NCBI GenBank assembly: GCA_000471045.1
Contig: KI301992.1
Span: forward strand, 932,568 to 996,567
Reading direction: 5' to 3'
DNA: 64,000 nucleotides
DNA from: an actinobacterium LLX17
GTDB lineage: Bacteria; Actinomycetota; Actinomycetes; Propionibacteriales; Nocardioidaceae
The position numbers and the translations under genes are program-made. The notes under the pieces are model-generated. The model had not been told where the DNA came from. It did no database searches and saw nothing but the letters and a program-made list of their open reading frames with translations. Of this stretch, positions 51,510 through 61,196 are shown in pieces; the first letter of the stretch is position 1; every line of letters begins with the position of its first letter.

Positions 51510-53906
51510 ATGGTTGATCGCAGTGAAGTCACGGCCGCGGTCGACGACGTCCGGGCCGTTCCGGAGCCGCTCCTGGAGGATGCTCCCGCCGACGACGGCG
51601 TGGACGACACGACCTCGTCCGATGCGTCCCGCACGGAGTCCGCACCCACCGGTGCGCGTGTCCGTTCACGGCTGTCGCGCATCGGCGGCAAGACCTCCTC
51701 GCCGCACGCGGTGCTCGAGCCGCTGCTGAAGATCTACCGCGCCACCCACCCCAAGGGTGATGTGGCGTCGATCCAGAAGGCGTACCAGATCGCCGAGCGG
51801 ATGCATGAAGGTCAGACCCGCAAGAGCGGCGACCCGTACATCACCCATCCGCTCGCTGTCGCGACCATCCTCGCCGAGCTGGGCATGACGGCGCCGACGC
51901 TCTGCGCAGCGCTGCTGCACGACACCGTCGAGGACACGCCGTACACGCTCGACGCCCTGCGCGACGACTTCGGTGACGAGGTCCGCCACCTGGTCGACGG
52001 CGTCACGAAGCTCGACAAGGTCAAGTACGGCGACTCCGCGCAGTCCGAGACGATCCGCAAGATGGTCGTGGCCATGAGCCGCGACATCCGCGTGCTCGTC
52101 ATCAAGCTGGCCGACCGGCTGCACAACATGCGCACCCTGCGCTACCTGCGTCAGGACAAGCAGGAGCGCATCGCCCGCGAGACCGTCGAGATCTTCGCGC
52201 CGCTGGCTCACCGCCTCGGCATGAACACCATCAAGTGGGAGCTCGAGGACCTCGCGTTCGCCACGTTGCACCCCAAGGTCTACGACGAGATCGTGCGCCT
52301 GGTCGCCGATCGTGCGCCCTCGCGCTCGACCTTCCTCGAGCGGGTGGTCGCCGATGTCGAGTCCGACCTCAAGCACACCAAGATCAAGGCCACCGTCAGC
52401 GGCCGGCCCAAGCACTACTACTCGATCTACCAGAAGATGCTGGTGCGCGGCCGCGAGTTCTCCGACATCTTCGACCTCGTCGGCGTACGCGTGCTGGTCG
52501 ACTCGGTGGCCGACTGCTACGCCGTGCTCGGCGTGCTGCACGCGCGGTGGAACCCCATTCCCGGGCGCTTCAAGGACTACATCAGCGTCCCGAAGTTCAA
52601 CATGTACCAGTCGCTGCACACCACGGTCATCGGCCCGCAGGGCAAGGCGGTCGAGCTGCAGATCCGCACCCGCGCGATGCACCGTCGTGCCGAGTACGGT
52701 GTCGCGGCGCACTGGAAGTACAAGGAGGACGCGACGGCGCGTCCCAAGAGCGACAAGACGGCCGCGGCACCTCCCGGCAGCTCCGACATGGTCTGGCTGC
52801 GCGAGCTGCTCGACTGGCAGTCCGAGACCGAGGACTCGATCGACTTCCTCGACCAGCTCCGGTTCGAGATGGGTCAGGGCGGCGTCTACGCGTACACGCC
52901 GCGCGGCGACCTCGTGCAGCTGCCGGAAGGCGCGACGCCGGTCGACTTCGCCTACTCGGTGCACACGGAGGTCGGCCACGCCTGCATCGGAGCGCGGGTC
53001 AACGGCCGCCTGGTGTCGCTCGAGTCGATCCTCGAGACCGGCGACGTCGTCGAGATCTTCACCTCCAAGTCGCCCGACGCCGGGCCCAGCCGCGACTGGC
53101 TCGAGTTCGTCGCCAGTCCGCGGGCGCGCAACAAGATCCGGCAGTGGTTCACCAAGGAGCGCCGCGAGGAGGCCATCGAGCACGGCAAGGACCTCATCGC
53201 GCGCCAGATGCGCAAGGAGAGCCTCCCGCTGGTGCGGCTGTTCCGGCAGCGCACGCTCGACACCGTGGCCTCCGACCTCAACCTGCCCGACATCTCGGCG
53301 CTCTACGCCGCGGTCGGTGAGGGCAACGTGGGCGCGCAGAGCGTCGTCGATCGTGTCATCGAGCTGGCCGGCGGCCGGCAGGGTGCTGAGGAGGACCTCG
53401 CCGAGGCCACCACGATCCCCACGGTCGGTCGCAAGATCCGGTCGCGCAACGTCGGCGATGCGGGCGTCATGGTCGAGGGGCTCGACGGTGACGTGCTGGT
53501 CAAGCTGGCTCGGTGCTGCACGCCGGTGCCGGGTGACCCGATCGAGGGATTCGTCACCCGTGCCTCAGGCGTCAGCGTGCACCGCGCGAGCTGCGTCAAC
53601 CTCCAGGCCCTGCGCCACGAGCCGGAGCGTCTGATGGCGGTCAAGTGGGCGCCCAGCGCCACCAGCACCTTCCTGGTGGCCGTCCAGGTCGAGGCACTCG
53701 ACCGGCCGGGCCTGCTCAGCGACATCACCCGGGTGATGTCCGAGCAGCACGTCAACATCCTGTCGGCAGCGCTCTCCACCGGTACCGACCGCGTGGCCAA
53801 GAGCAAGTTCACCTTCGAGATGGGCGACGCCAAGCACCTCGGCCACGTCCTCAGCGCCGTGCGCACGGTCGAGGGCGTCTTCGACGCCTACCGCATCACC
53901 CAGTAG
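51510..53906 (+). CDS. rel: Bifunctional (p)ppGpp synthetase/hydrolase
   Basis: 798 residues. A disordered acidic N-terminus of 60 residues, HD hydrolase (His137-Asp138 in LLHDTVEDT), synthetase domain ([10 protein letters not shown]...YQSLHTT), TGS, zinc-finger-like (RCCTPVPGD) and C-terminal ACT domains. The single long RSH enzyme of actinobacteria that makes and degrades the stringent alarmone. TAGACT lies about 20 bp upstream and AGGAGG 5 nt before the ATG. Its 3' end overlaps the convergent glycosidase gene by 11 nt. Confidence 0.97.
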   Translation: MVDRSEVTAAVDDVRAVPEPLLEDAPADDGVDDTTSSDASRTESAPTGARVRSRLSRIGGKTSSPHAVLEPLLKIYRATHPKGDVASIQKAYQIAERMHEGQTRKSGDPYITHPLAVATILAELGMTAPTLCAALLHDTVEDTPYTLDALRDDFGDEVRHLVDGVTKLDKVKYGDSAQSETIRKMVVAMSRDIRVLVIKLADRLHNMRTLRYLRQDKQERIARETVEIFAPLAHRLGMNTIKWELEDLAFATLHPKVYDEIVRLVADRAPSRSTFLERVVADVESDLKHTKIKATVSGRPKHYYSIYQKMLVRGREFSDIFDLVGVRVLVDSVADCYAVLGVLHARWNPIPGRFKDYISVPKFNMYQSLHTTVIGPQGKAVELQIRTRAMHRRAEYGVAAHWKYKEDATARPKSDKTAAAPPGSSDMVWLRELLDWQSETEDSIDFLDQLRFEMGQGGVYAYTPRGDLVQLPEGATPVDFAYSVHTEVGHACIGARVNGRLVSLESILETGDVVEIFTSKSPDAGPSRDWLEFVASPRARNKIRQWFTKERREEAIEHGKDLIARQMRKESLPLVRLFRQRTLDTVASDLNLPDISALYAAVGEGNVGAQSVVDRVIELAGGRQGAEEDLAEATTIPTVGRKIRSRNVGDAGVMVEGLDGDVLVKLARCCTPVPGDPIEGFVTRASGVSVHRASCVNLQALRHEPERLMAVKWAPSATSTFLVAVQVEALDRPGLLSDITRVMSEQHVNILSAALSTGTDRVAKSKFTFEMGDAKHLGHVLSAVRTVEGVFDAYRITQ

Positions 53907-55167
53907 CCCGTCGCGAAACGGCCCGCACCGCCACCAGCACGATGAGCATCAGGCCGCCGAAGACTGCGGGCCCGGCCCACCGGATCCATGGTCGATCGGC
54001 GTCCCCGGTGCCCGATCCGACGGAGGCGCGTTCCTGGACCTCGGTGACGGGGCCGGTCGTCGCGTCCTCGCGCACGGCTTCCGCGAACGCCTGGGCGATC
54101 TCGGGGTCGGCGGAGGTCCGCCAGTCGGTCACTGCGTCGTCAGCCTCGGGCTCAGGGCGCTCGACCTCGAACCACATGACGAGGTCCAGAGCGGGGAAGG
54201 TCTGCGCCAGGGCGGGGTCGAGCAGCTGTTGCCACCACGCCTCCTTGACGGCGCGCTCGCTCGCCACCCCATCGTCGTCGTACCAGGCGGCAGCGGTCTC
54301 GAGAGCCATCGGCAGGCCGTTCGCGACGGCGAACCGGTCGTGGAAGGAGGCTCTTCCCGCGTCGTCGGCGTAGCCGTGGCGCTCGGCCAACCGGTCGACG
54401 AGCTCGGTGGGTGTTGGGACCTCGTCCTCGCCGAACGGCCGGGCGAATCCGAAGCGGTACATCACCAGTCCCACGCGATCGACGGCGTCGGCACCCGGCC
54501 AGTACGGACCGTAGGGATCGTCGGACTCGGTGACGGTGCCGTCGCCGGTGGTGTCGAGCTCGCTCGGCGGAGGTGTCTCGCCACCCTCGGCGGTCCTCTC
54601 GTCGGCACTGTAGGCATCCGTGTACGGGTAGCCGGCGCCGTAGGCCGGCGACCAGAGCATCTCGACGGCATCGCTCTCGGCGCGCACAGCCGTGCTGACT
54701 TCGCGGTACGCCTCCCGGTACTGCGCGGGTTGCTGTCCCCAGGCTCGCCAGGTGCCGTTCATCTCCGGCGCGAAGCTCAGCACGACCGTGGTGCCGTGCT
54801 CGGCGTGCAGGTCCTGCAGCTCGGCGCCGAGCGTTGACGCGTGGTCGGTCGTCAGCTCCGAGAGGGGGAGCCGGGGCTCCAGGGTCAGCTGGGCGATGGC
54901 GCCGTGGACGGCCACCTGCTCGATGAACTGGTCGAGGACACGCCGGTCGTCGGCGTCGAGCGGATACGGCAGGGACTGGCCGAAGGCCGAGGGCGCCAGC
55001 CCCAGTCGGTCCACGTAGTCGTCCGCGGAGTCGCGCTCCCAGTCGAGGACGGGGCCGACGTACGGTCCGTTCGTCGGGTCCGGGACGGCGTCGGCCGCCG
55101 CCGAGGACGCCAGGAGCAGAGGCGCGGCCACCGAGCACAGCACGGCAGCGAGAAGGCGACGACTCAC
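53896..55167 (-). CDS. GH26-like glycosidase, secreted and membrane-anchored
   Basis: 423 residues: signal peptide, then a (beta/alpha)8-type catalytic domain in which Glu135 ([14 protein letters not shown]) and Glu290 (PMALET) are the probable acid/base and nucleophile of clan-A GH26-like enzymes. A C-terminal membrane helix (about 398-416) with a basic end anchors it on the outside. It may trim the polysaccharide made by the synthase in the same operon. Start GTG overlaps the preceding stop (GTGA). Substrate not known. Confidence 0.78.
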   Translation of the reverse strand: MSRRLLAAVLCSVAAPLLLASSAAADAVPDPTNGPYVGPVLDWERDSADDYVDRLGLAPSAFGQSLPYPLDADDRRVLDQFIEQVAVHGAIAQLTLEPRLPLSELTTDHASTLGAELQDLHAEHGTTVVLSFAPEMNGTWRAWGQQPAQYREAYREVSTAVRAESDAVEMLWSPAYGAGYPYTDAYSADERTAEGGETPPPSELDTTGDGTVTESDDPYGPYWPGADAVDRVGLVMYRFGFARPFGEDEVPTPTELVDRLAERHGYADDAGRASFHDRFAVANGLPMALETAAAWYDDDGVASERAVKEAWWQQLLDPALAQTFPALDLVMWFEVERPEPEADDAVTDWRTSADPEIAQAFAEAVREDATTGPVTEVQERASVGSGTGDADRPWIRWAGPAVFGGLMLIVLVAVRAVSRRATG

Positions 55168-55583
55168 GCGGTCCTCCGGCAGGTCACCGTCCAGCGGTTG
55201 ATGTCGCCGTCGCGCTGGTAGTCGACGTCGTCGACGGCCGCCACGGCGAGCGCCAGCCCGCGTCCGCTGGTGGCGTCCTCATCCGGCATGGTCACGGCAC
55301 TGAGATCGACCGCAGCCGGCCGGCCGTCGTCGACCAGCACGGCCTGCACCTGCTCCTCGTCGACCGTCAGCGTCACGGCGACACGGCGCACGGGGGGACC
55401 ACCGTGGGCCCGTTCGCTGTGCTCCACGACGTTGGCGAAGATCTCGACGAGCGCCATCTCGAAGCGCGTGCGGTCGGTACCGCCGACACCCGGCTCGGCG
55501 TCCCAGAGGGCAGCCACCATGTCCTGCAGGACCTCGATGTCCTCCGGCCTGGCCACGAGGACCGCTTCGTGCGCCGTCGCCAT
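55164..55583 (-). CDS. RsbW-like anti-sigma/switch kinase (HATPase)
   Basis: 139 residues of the GHKL ATPase fold. N box Glu47/Asn51/His55 (ALVEIFANVVEH), DDGRP (G1) and GRGLAL (G2). In partner switching it phosphorylates the STAS protein and binds either it or a target. No sigma factor is encoded nearby. Start overlaps the STAS stop (TGATG), end overlaps the glycosidase start. Confidence 0.87.
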   Translation of the reverse strand: MATAHEAVLVARPEDIEVLQDMVAALWDAEPGVGGTDRTRFEMALVEIFANVVEHSERAHGGPPVRRVAVTLTVDEEQVQAVLVDDGRPAAVDLSAVTMPDEDATSGRGLALAVAAVDDVDYQRDGDINRWTVTCRRTA

Positions 55584-55912
55584 CAGAAGGCCTCGTCGAC
55601 GGTGGCGCGCGGCGTGAGGACCTTGTCCAGGTTCGTCAGCCGCAGGACGGTCGTGACCTGCTCGGTCGGCCGGGCGATCCGCAGGTCACCCCCAGCCTGA
55701 CGACACCGCTTCAGCCCGGCGATCAGCGCGCCCAGGCCCGAGGAGTCGATGAAGGTCGTCTCACCGAGGTCGACCACGACCTTGCTGGTGCCCTGGTCGA
55801 CCAGCGCGACCACAGCCTCGGTCAACGGCTTCGCGGCGACCATCGTCAGCCGGCCGACCGGAGTGACCACACCGATCCCGTGATCGGTGCGATGAACCTG
55901 GATGTCGCTCAT
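55583..55912 (-). CDS. STAS-domain anti-sigma factor antagonist (RsbV-like)
   Basis: 109 residues. The phosphorylatable serine lies in FIDSSGLGAL (Ser57/58). It should be phosphorylated by the HATPase and dephosphorylated by the PP2C enzyme of this operon. Its ATG overlaps the glycosyltransferase stop (ATGA). Confidence 0.9.
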   Translation of the reverse strand: MSDIQVHRTDHGIGVVTPVGRLTMVAAKPLTEAVVALVDQGTSKVVVDLGETTFIDSSGLGALIAGLKRCRQAGGDLRIARPTEQVTTVLRLTNLDKVLTPRATVDEAF

Positions 55913-57858
55913 ACGGGGAGCCTCTCGGGTTGCGGTGCGCTGCCCCGGTACAGGGCGGCACGGACGATGACACTGAGCAGGGCCAGATCGAGCACGACCC
56001 ACACGACGTTGAAGACGACGCCGAAGGCCGGCGCCTGCCCCAGGGCGAGGCGGACGAAACCGGCCACCGAAGCAGCCACGAGCGCACCCATCGCGATGAG
56101 CTGCGGACGGACCAGGTCCCACCGCGGTCCGGCATCGGCGCCGATCACCTTGGGTGTCACGGCGAAGTCGAGCGGCCGATCGCGGAACACGTTGTTGAAC
56201 GCCGTCGTGAACGACCGGATCCACACGGGGAAGAGGGCGAGCGAGTACTGCTGGCCACGCCACGTGGGGATGCCGCGTCCCACGACGAGGAACAGCAGCT
56301 GATTGATCACGAGGAAGGGGATCAGGCGGGCGAAGAAGTCGAGGCTGTACGCCTGCACCGGAAGGACGCCGAACGACAGGTAGAGGATCGGGGCGGTGAT
56401 GTAGACGACGGCGGCGAATCCCGACAGGTAGCTCCACATCGTCCCGAAGTACATGAGGCGCTGGGCGAGGGTCAGTCCCTTCTGCGTCAAGGGGTTCTCG
56501 CGGAACATGACCTGCACGGTGCCCTGCGCCCACCGCAGACGTTGGGTCAGCATCGACGACATGTCCTCGGGCGCGAGACCATGGGCCAGGACCTCGTGGT
56601 GGTAGGCCGTGCGCCACCCCATCGTGTGCAGGCGCATGGCCGTGGCCATGTCCTCGGTCACCGAGATGGTGGCGAGCGGCATGATCGGCTGGGCCTCGTC
56701 GCCGCGAGTGACGTCGACGGCGTCGATGAGCTCACGCACCGCGGCCAGGGCGCCCACGGCCGACCAGTCGCGGTCGACGGCCTCGGCCAGCACGGCGGGG
56801 TCGAGCACCGGCACGCCGACCGCCGGGTCGCCGGTGGCCGCGGCCAGCTCGGCCACGGCGGCGAGGTCGGCCGCCATGACGTCGGCGTCCGAGCGGGCGA
56901 CCCGGCGCTCGGCGTCGCGCAGCCGGCGGGCGAACTGGTAGGTCACATCGGCCACACCGACGCCACGCTCGAGCTCGCGAAGGGCCCGCGCGGAGTCGTA
57001 CTCGATGCTGGTCAGGAGCTCGCCAAGAGCGGGATCGTCGAGCGCGCGGCGGGCGCGACGGACGACCCGGCGAGCTGTACGGAGAGCCTGCGCCACTGAC
57101 TCCTGGAGCTCGAGGGCGTACCGCGAGACGCCCAGCTGCATGAGGGCTTCGCGGCGGATGACGGCGTTGGAGCCACAGAAGAACGCCGCGTTCCACCCGT
57201 CCTTTCCCATCTGGATGGGTCCGTAGAACAGCGGTGCCTGGCTGCCGAGCGGGTCGTGGCCAGGGACGTTGACGAAGTACTGCGGGGTCTGGACCAGCGC
57301 CATGCTCTCGTCGCTGAAGTAGCCAAGGGTGCGATCGAGGATGTCGGGGCGGGGCACCTGGTCGGCGTCGAGGATGAGGATGAACTCTCCGTCGGTGGCC
57401 ATCAGCGCGTTGTTGATGTTGCCGGCCTTGGCGTGCCGTGGCCGGTCGACCCAGTCGGTGCTGCGGTGGATGCAGCCGATGCCGTGCCGCTCCGCCCACT
57501 CGGCGAGCTCGGGGCGTCCGCCGTCGTCCAGGATCCACGTACGGTGCGGGTGCCGGATCTTCAACGCCGCGAGGGCGGTGGCCTGCACGAGCTCCAGCGG
57601 TTCGTTGTACGTCGCGATGAAGACGTCGACGGTGGCCTCGGGGTCGGGCAACGGCGGCTCGCCCCGCCGCCGGGCGCGCCACGACGTCAGGCCGAAGAGC
57701 AGCGAGTCGATGACGCTGTACGTCTCGGCCACCACGAGCGGTACGGCGATCCACCAGTACGACCAGTTCACCGAGGCCAGCCAGCGCCAGGTGATGTAGT
57801 TGATCGCGAGCAGGCCCGAGAGGACCACCACGATCCGGACGAGTCCGAGCCGGGTCAC
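55909..57858 (-). CDS. Cellulose-synthase-like family 2 glycosyltransferase with helical insertion
   Basis: 649 residues. Two N-terminal membrane helices, GT-A domain with DDG at 111-113, DAD at 164-166, TED at 401-403 and QRLRW at 439-443, the full processive-synthase signature, then several membrane helices. Between CGS (229) and TED (401) there are about 170 residues where BcsA-type enzymes have about 25; the extra part is charged and helical. No PilZ domain is seen. It would polymerise and export an unknown glycan. GTG start overlaps the phosphatase stop. Confidence 0.9.
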   Translation of the reverse strand: MTRLGLVRIVVVLSGLLAINYITWRWLASVNWSYWWIAVPLVVAETYSVIDSLLFGLTSWRARRRGEPPLPDPEATVDVFIATYNEPLELVQATALAALKIRHPHRTWILDDGGRPELAEWAERHGIGCIHRSTDWVDRPRHAKAGNINNALMATDGEFILILDADQVPRPDILDRTLGYFSDESMALVQTPQYFVNVPGHDPLGSQAPLFYGPIQMGKDGWNAAFFCGSNAVIRREALMQLGVSRYALELQESVAQALRTARRVVRRARRALDDPALGELLTSIEYDSARALRELERGVGVADVTYQFARRLRDAERRVARSDADVMAADLAAVAELAAATGDPAVGVPVLDPAVLAEAVDRDWSAVGALAAVRELIDAVDVTRGDEAQPIMPLATISVTEDMATAMRLHTMGWRTAYHHEVLAHGLAPEDMSSMLTQRLRWAQGTVQVMFRENPLTQKGLTLAQRLMYFGTMWSYLSGFAAVVYITAPILYLSFGVLPVQAYSLDFFARLIPFLVINQLLFLVVGRGIPTWRGQQYSLALFPVWIRSFTTAFNNVFRDRPLDFAVTPKVIGADAGPRWDLVRPQLIAMGALVAASVAGFVRLALGQAPAFGVVFNVVWVVLDLALLSVIVRAALYRGSAPQPERLPV

Positions 57859-59186
57859 GCGCCAGCCGCCTCGCGACGGACCACGAGGATCGTGACGTCG
57901 TCACGCGTGGGGACCGAGTGCGCCAGCCGCCCGACGCGCCGCACCACGTCGTCCGGGCCGTCACTGCGCAGCACGAGCTCGGCCACGGCGCGGCCCGGGT
58001 CGGCCTCCGCGCCCGGAAGGACGTCGAGGACGCCGTCGCTGAAGCACACGAGGGTGTCGCCCTCCTCGGTGTCGAGGACCCGCTCCGTCCAGCCGATGGT
58101 CGCGTCGACCCCGAGCGGAAGGTCGTCGGACCCGATGCTGGTCCACCGACCATCGGGGTGCACCAGGACCGTGAGCCCGTGCCCGGCGTCGACGTAGCGC
58201 AGGCGACCCGAGCTCGGATCAGCCCAGGCGACGAAGCCCGTGACGAACGACCCGGCGGCCTCGAGGTCGTGCTGCACGAGGTCGCGGGCGGCGCCGACGA
58301 CCTGCCCGAGGTCGTCGGCGATGCCCGTGGCGAGATCGGCGACCCGAGCACGGAGTGCGGTGCGGACCGACGCCATCAAGATGGCGGCCGCCGTGCCCTT
58401 GCCCATCACGTCGGCCACCAGGAAGTAGTGCCCGGTGTCCCACTGGACGTGGTCGAGGGCGTCACCGGCCACCAGGGCGGTCGGGACGCTACGGGCCGCG
58501 AAGCTGTACCCGGCCACCGGCTGGACGTCACGCGGTTGCAGAGCCCGCTGCACCTGACCGGCCCGGTCGCGGTCGGACGTGGTGTCGAGCTCGTCCTCGA
58601 CGCAGCGCGCCAGCTGGGCGAGCACGGCCGCGTCGTGGTCGGTGAACTCGCGTGGCCGGGTGTCGTAGATGCAGACCGTGCCGAGGACCGTGCTCCAGCG
58701 ATCGCGCACCGGGTGCCCGGCGTAGAAGCGGATGTGCGGCTCGCCCGCCACGGCCGGCAGGTCCCGGTAGGCGGGGTCGTCGAAGGCGTCGGGCACGACG
58801 ACCGGGGCCGAGGCGTGGACCACCGAGCTGCAGAACGTCTGGTCGGCCGCCATGTCGGTCAGGTCGAGACCGACGCACGAGGTGAAGTAGGCCCGGTCGC
58901 GATCGATCATCGTGACCGTGGAGATGGGCGCGTCCCAGATGGTGCGGGCCAGCTCGGCGTAGCGATCGAACCGCGACTGCACCGGCGCGTCGAGCAGGCC
59001 GTGCGCGGCCAGACTCAGGGTCGCGGCGGTCGGCTCACCCCGGGCGGGGGTGATCGACGGCGCGTCCGATCCGAGCTGGGTGAGCGGGAGGTCAGCGGTC
59101 GAAGGTCGTTCCGGCACCGCCCCAGTCAATCCCACAGCGGGGTCATGCGCATCCGAGAGCGTGCACCCGGGGATTGCGGGGTGCAC
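57855..59186 (-). CDS. GAF-PP2C (RsbU/SpoIIE-type) protein phosphatase
   Basis: 443 residues. A disordered N-terminus, GAF sensor domain (about 65-200: TMIDRDRAYFTSCVG, FCSSVV, YAGHP) and a PP2C-type phosphatase (VAGDALD, VADVMGKGTAA, DAGHG, FSDGV). It should dephosphorylate the STAS protein of the operon in response to a GAF ligand. Start GTG at 59186 is 7 nt after the DUF349 stop; a downstream start is possible because no ribosome site is visible. Confidence 0.87.
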   Translation of the reverse strand: MHPAIPGCTLSDAHDPAVGLTGAVPERPSTADLPLTQLGSDAPSITPARGEPTAATLSLAAHGLLDAPVQSRFDRYAELARTIWDAPISTVTMIDRDRAYFTSCVGLDLTDMAADQTFCSSVVHASAPVVVPDAFDDPAYRDLPAVAGEPHIRFYAGHPVRDRWSTVLGTVCIYDTRPREFTDHDAAVLAQLARCVEDELDTTSDRDRAGQVQRALQPRDVQPVAGYSFAARSVPTALVAGDALDHVQWDTGHYFLVADVMGKGTAAAILMASVRTALRARVADLATGIADDLGQVVGAARDLVQHDLEAAGSFVTGFVAWADPSSGRLRYVDAGHGLTVLVHPDGRWTSIGSDDLPLGVDATIGWTERVLDTEEGDTLVCFSDGVLDVLPGAEADPGRAVAELVLRSDGPDDVVRRVGRLAHSVPTRDDVTILVVRREAAGA

Positions 59187-59193
59187 GCCGAGG

Positions 59194-60429
59194 TCAGGAG
59201 TAGTCGGCCTGGGCCTTGCGGGCCATGTCGAGGAACTGCTCGCGGGACTTCAGGTTCTCGGTGAGGTCCTTGACCTTCTTGGTGTTGCCGGCGGCCTCGG
59301 CCTTCGCGATGTCGGCACGGATGTCCTCGATCGCCCGCTCGAGCTTGCTGACCATGTCGTCGGCGCGCGCGGACTTCTCGGGGTCGGAGCGCTTCCACTC
59401 CTGCTCGCCGGCGGCGCGGACCGCCTGCTCGACGGTGCGCAGACGTCCCTCGAGCTCGCTGATGCGAGCGCGCGGCACCTTGCCGGCGGCTTCCCAGCGG
59501 TCGGCGATGTCGTTCATCGCCTTGCGGGCGGCGTCGAGGTTCTTGATCGGCAGCAGCGCCTCGGCCTCGACGAGCAGGGCCTCCTTGACGACCGCGTTCT
59601 CGGCGAACTCGGCGTCGAGCTTCTCGTTCTCCGTCGTGCGGGCGTCGAAGAACGCGTCCTGGGCGGCGCGGAAACGCTTCCAGAGCTTGTCCTCGACGTT
59701 GCGCGGCGCGGAGCCGGCGGCCTTCCACTCGGTCATCAGGTCGCGGTACTTGCCGGCCGTCGCACCCCAGTCGGTGGAGGAGGAGAGCGCCTCGGCCTCG
59801 GCGATCAGCTTCTCCTTGATCTTCTGCGCGCCTTCGCGCTTCTGCGCCTGCTCACCGAAGTGGGACTTGCGGCGACGCGTGTAGGTGGTGCGGGCGCCGG
59901 AGAACCGGTGCCACAGGGCGTCGTCGGTGGCGCGGTCGAGCCGGGCAAGAGCCTTCCACTCGTCCAGCAGCTCGCGGAAGCGGTCGGCGCCGGCCTTCCA
60001 GTCGTTGCCCGTGGCGAGCTTCTCGGCCTCCTCGACGATGCGTGTCTTGGCCGTGAGCGCCTCGGCCTGCTTGGCGGCCTTGGCGGCCTTGCGCTCCTCG
60101 CGGTGCTTCTCGAGCAGGGGCTCGAGCGCGTCGAGCCGGGCCTCGAGCGACGCGAGGTCGCCCATGGCCTGGGCGTCGGTGACGTCGGCGCGCACCTTCG
60201 TGATGGCCTTGGCGGCGTCGTCGGGGGAGAGGGCGCCACTCTTGAGGCGCGTCTCCAGCAGGTCGACCTCGGTCTCCAGGCCGGCGAAGCGTCGCTCGTA
60301 GAGGGCGTAGGCCTCGCCAGGGTCGCCGGCGGCCCACTGTCCGATCAGCCGCTCGCCATCGGCGGTGCGGACGTAGACGTTGCCCTCGTCATCGACGCGG
60401 CCCCATGGGTGCTCGGGCGCAGAACTCAT
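59194..60429 (-). CDS. DUF349 coiled-coil protein
   Basis: 411 residues, almost entirely long charged helices, with three to four DUF349 repeats (for example DDALWHRFSGARTTYTRRR and DKLWKRFRAAQDAFFDAR) that recur every 70-80 residues. Function unknown; it commonly neighbours rel/hisS in actinobacteria. TAGGAT six bases before the ATG predicts a leaderless mRNA. Confidence 0.85.
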   Translation of the reverse strand: MSSAPEHPWGRVDDEGNVYVRTADGERLIGQWAAGDPGEAYALYERRFAGLETEVDLLETRLKSGALSPDDAAKAITKVRADVTDAQAMGDLASLEARLDALEPLLEKHREERKAAKAAKQAEALTAKTRIVEEAEKLATGNDWKAGADRFRELLDEWKALARLDRATDDALWHRFSGARTTYTRRRKSHFGEQAQKREGAQKIKEKLIAEAEALSSSTDWGATAGKYRDLMTEWKAAGSAPRNVEDKLWKRFRAAQDAFFDARTTENEKLDAEFAENAVVKEALLVEAEALLPIKNLDAARKAMNDIADRWEAAGKVPRARISELEGRLRTVEQAVRAAGEQEWKRSDPEKSARADDMVSKLERAIEDIRADIAKAEAAGNTKKVKDLTENLKSREQFLDMARKAQADYS

Positions 60430-60491
60430 GCGTGCATCCTAGGCCGAGCGTGCCGTCCGCCGGGCGGTGCGGCTCGCGTAACCTGTGCGTC

Positions 60492-61196
60492 GTGCTCCTC
60501 ACCGCCTTTCCCGCCGGCCCGTTGCAGGCGAACTGCTACCTCGTCGCCCGCGACCGTGGCGCGGGCTGCGCGATCGTCGACCCGGGGATGGACGCCGTCG
60601 ACGGGGTCCGCGAGCTGGTTGCCGAGCACGAGCTGAGCCCCCAGGCAGTGCTCGTCACGCACGGTCACTTCGACCACATGTGGGACGCGCAGAAGGTCGC
60701 CGACGAGTACGGCTGCCCGGTCTGGATCCACCCGGCCGACCGGCACCTGCTGAGCGACCCGATGGCGGCAATCTCGGGGGAGTCGGCCGCGATGCTGCGC
60801 GCGCAGCTCGGCATGACCGAGGTGCCCGAGTTCACCGAGCCCGCCGACGTGCGCGAGGCGTCCGACGGCGCGACCTTCGACGTCGACGGCATCACGTTCA
60901 CCGTCGACCACGTGCCGGGCCACACGCCGGGCACCGTGTTCTACCGGATCGACTGGCCCGACGACGACGGCGTGTCGCAGGTGATGTTCTCGGGCGACTT
61001 CCTGTTTGCCGGGTCGATCGGCCGCACCGACCTCACCGGCGGTTCGCACCCCGAGATGATCGCCAGCCTCCGCGACCGCATCCTGCCGCTCCGCGACGAC
61101 GTCGTGGTGCTGCCCGGCCACGGGGGCCAGACATCGGTCGGTCGCGAGCGCGCCACCAACCCCTTCCTCACCCAGATCGCGGACGGGTCGCTATGA
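60492..61196 (+). CDS. MBL-fold hydrolase (glyoxalase II-like)
   Basis: 234 residues. Metal motif THGHFDH (HxHxDH) near residue 56, HTPGT near 155, GDFLF and the C-terminal PGHGG. Similar enzymes hydrolyse thioesters such as S-lactoyl adducts; the thiol here would be mycothiol rather than glutathione, which is an inference. Starts at GTG with TAACCT (60479-60484) seven bases upstream. Its stop overlaps the hisS ATG. Confidence 0.88.
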   Translation: MLLTAFPAGPLQANCYLVARDRGAGCAIVDPGMDAVDGVRELVAEHELSPQAVLVTHGHFDHMWDAQKVADEYGCPVWIHPADRHLLSDPMAAISGESAAMLRAQLGMTEVPEFTEPADVREASDGATFDVDGITFTVDHVPGHTPGTVFYRIDWPDDDGVSQVMFSGDFLFAGSIGRTDLTGGSHPEMIASLRDRILPLRDDVVVLPGHGGQTSVGRERATNPFLTQIADGSL

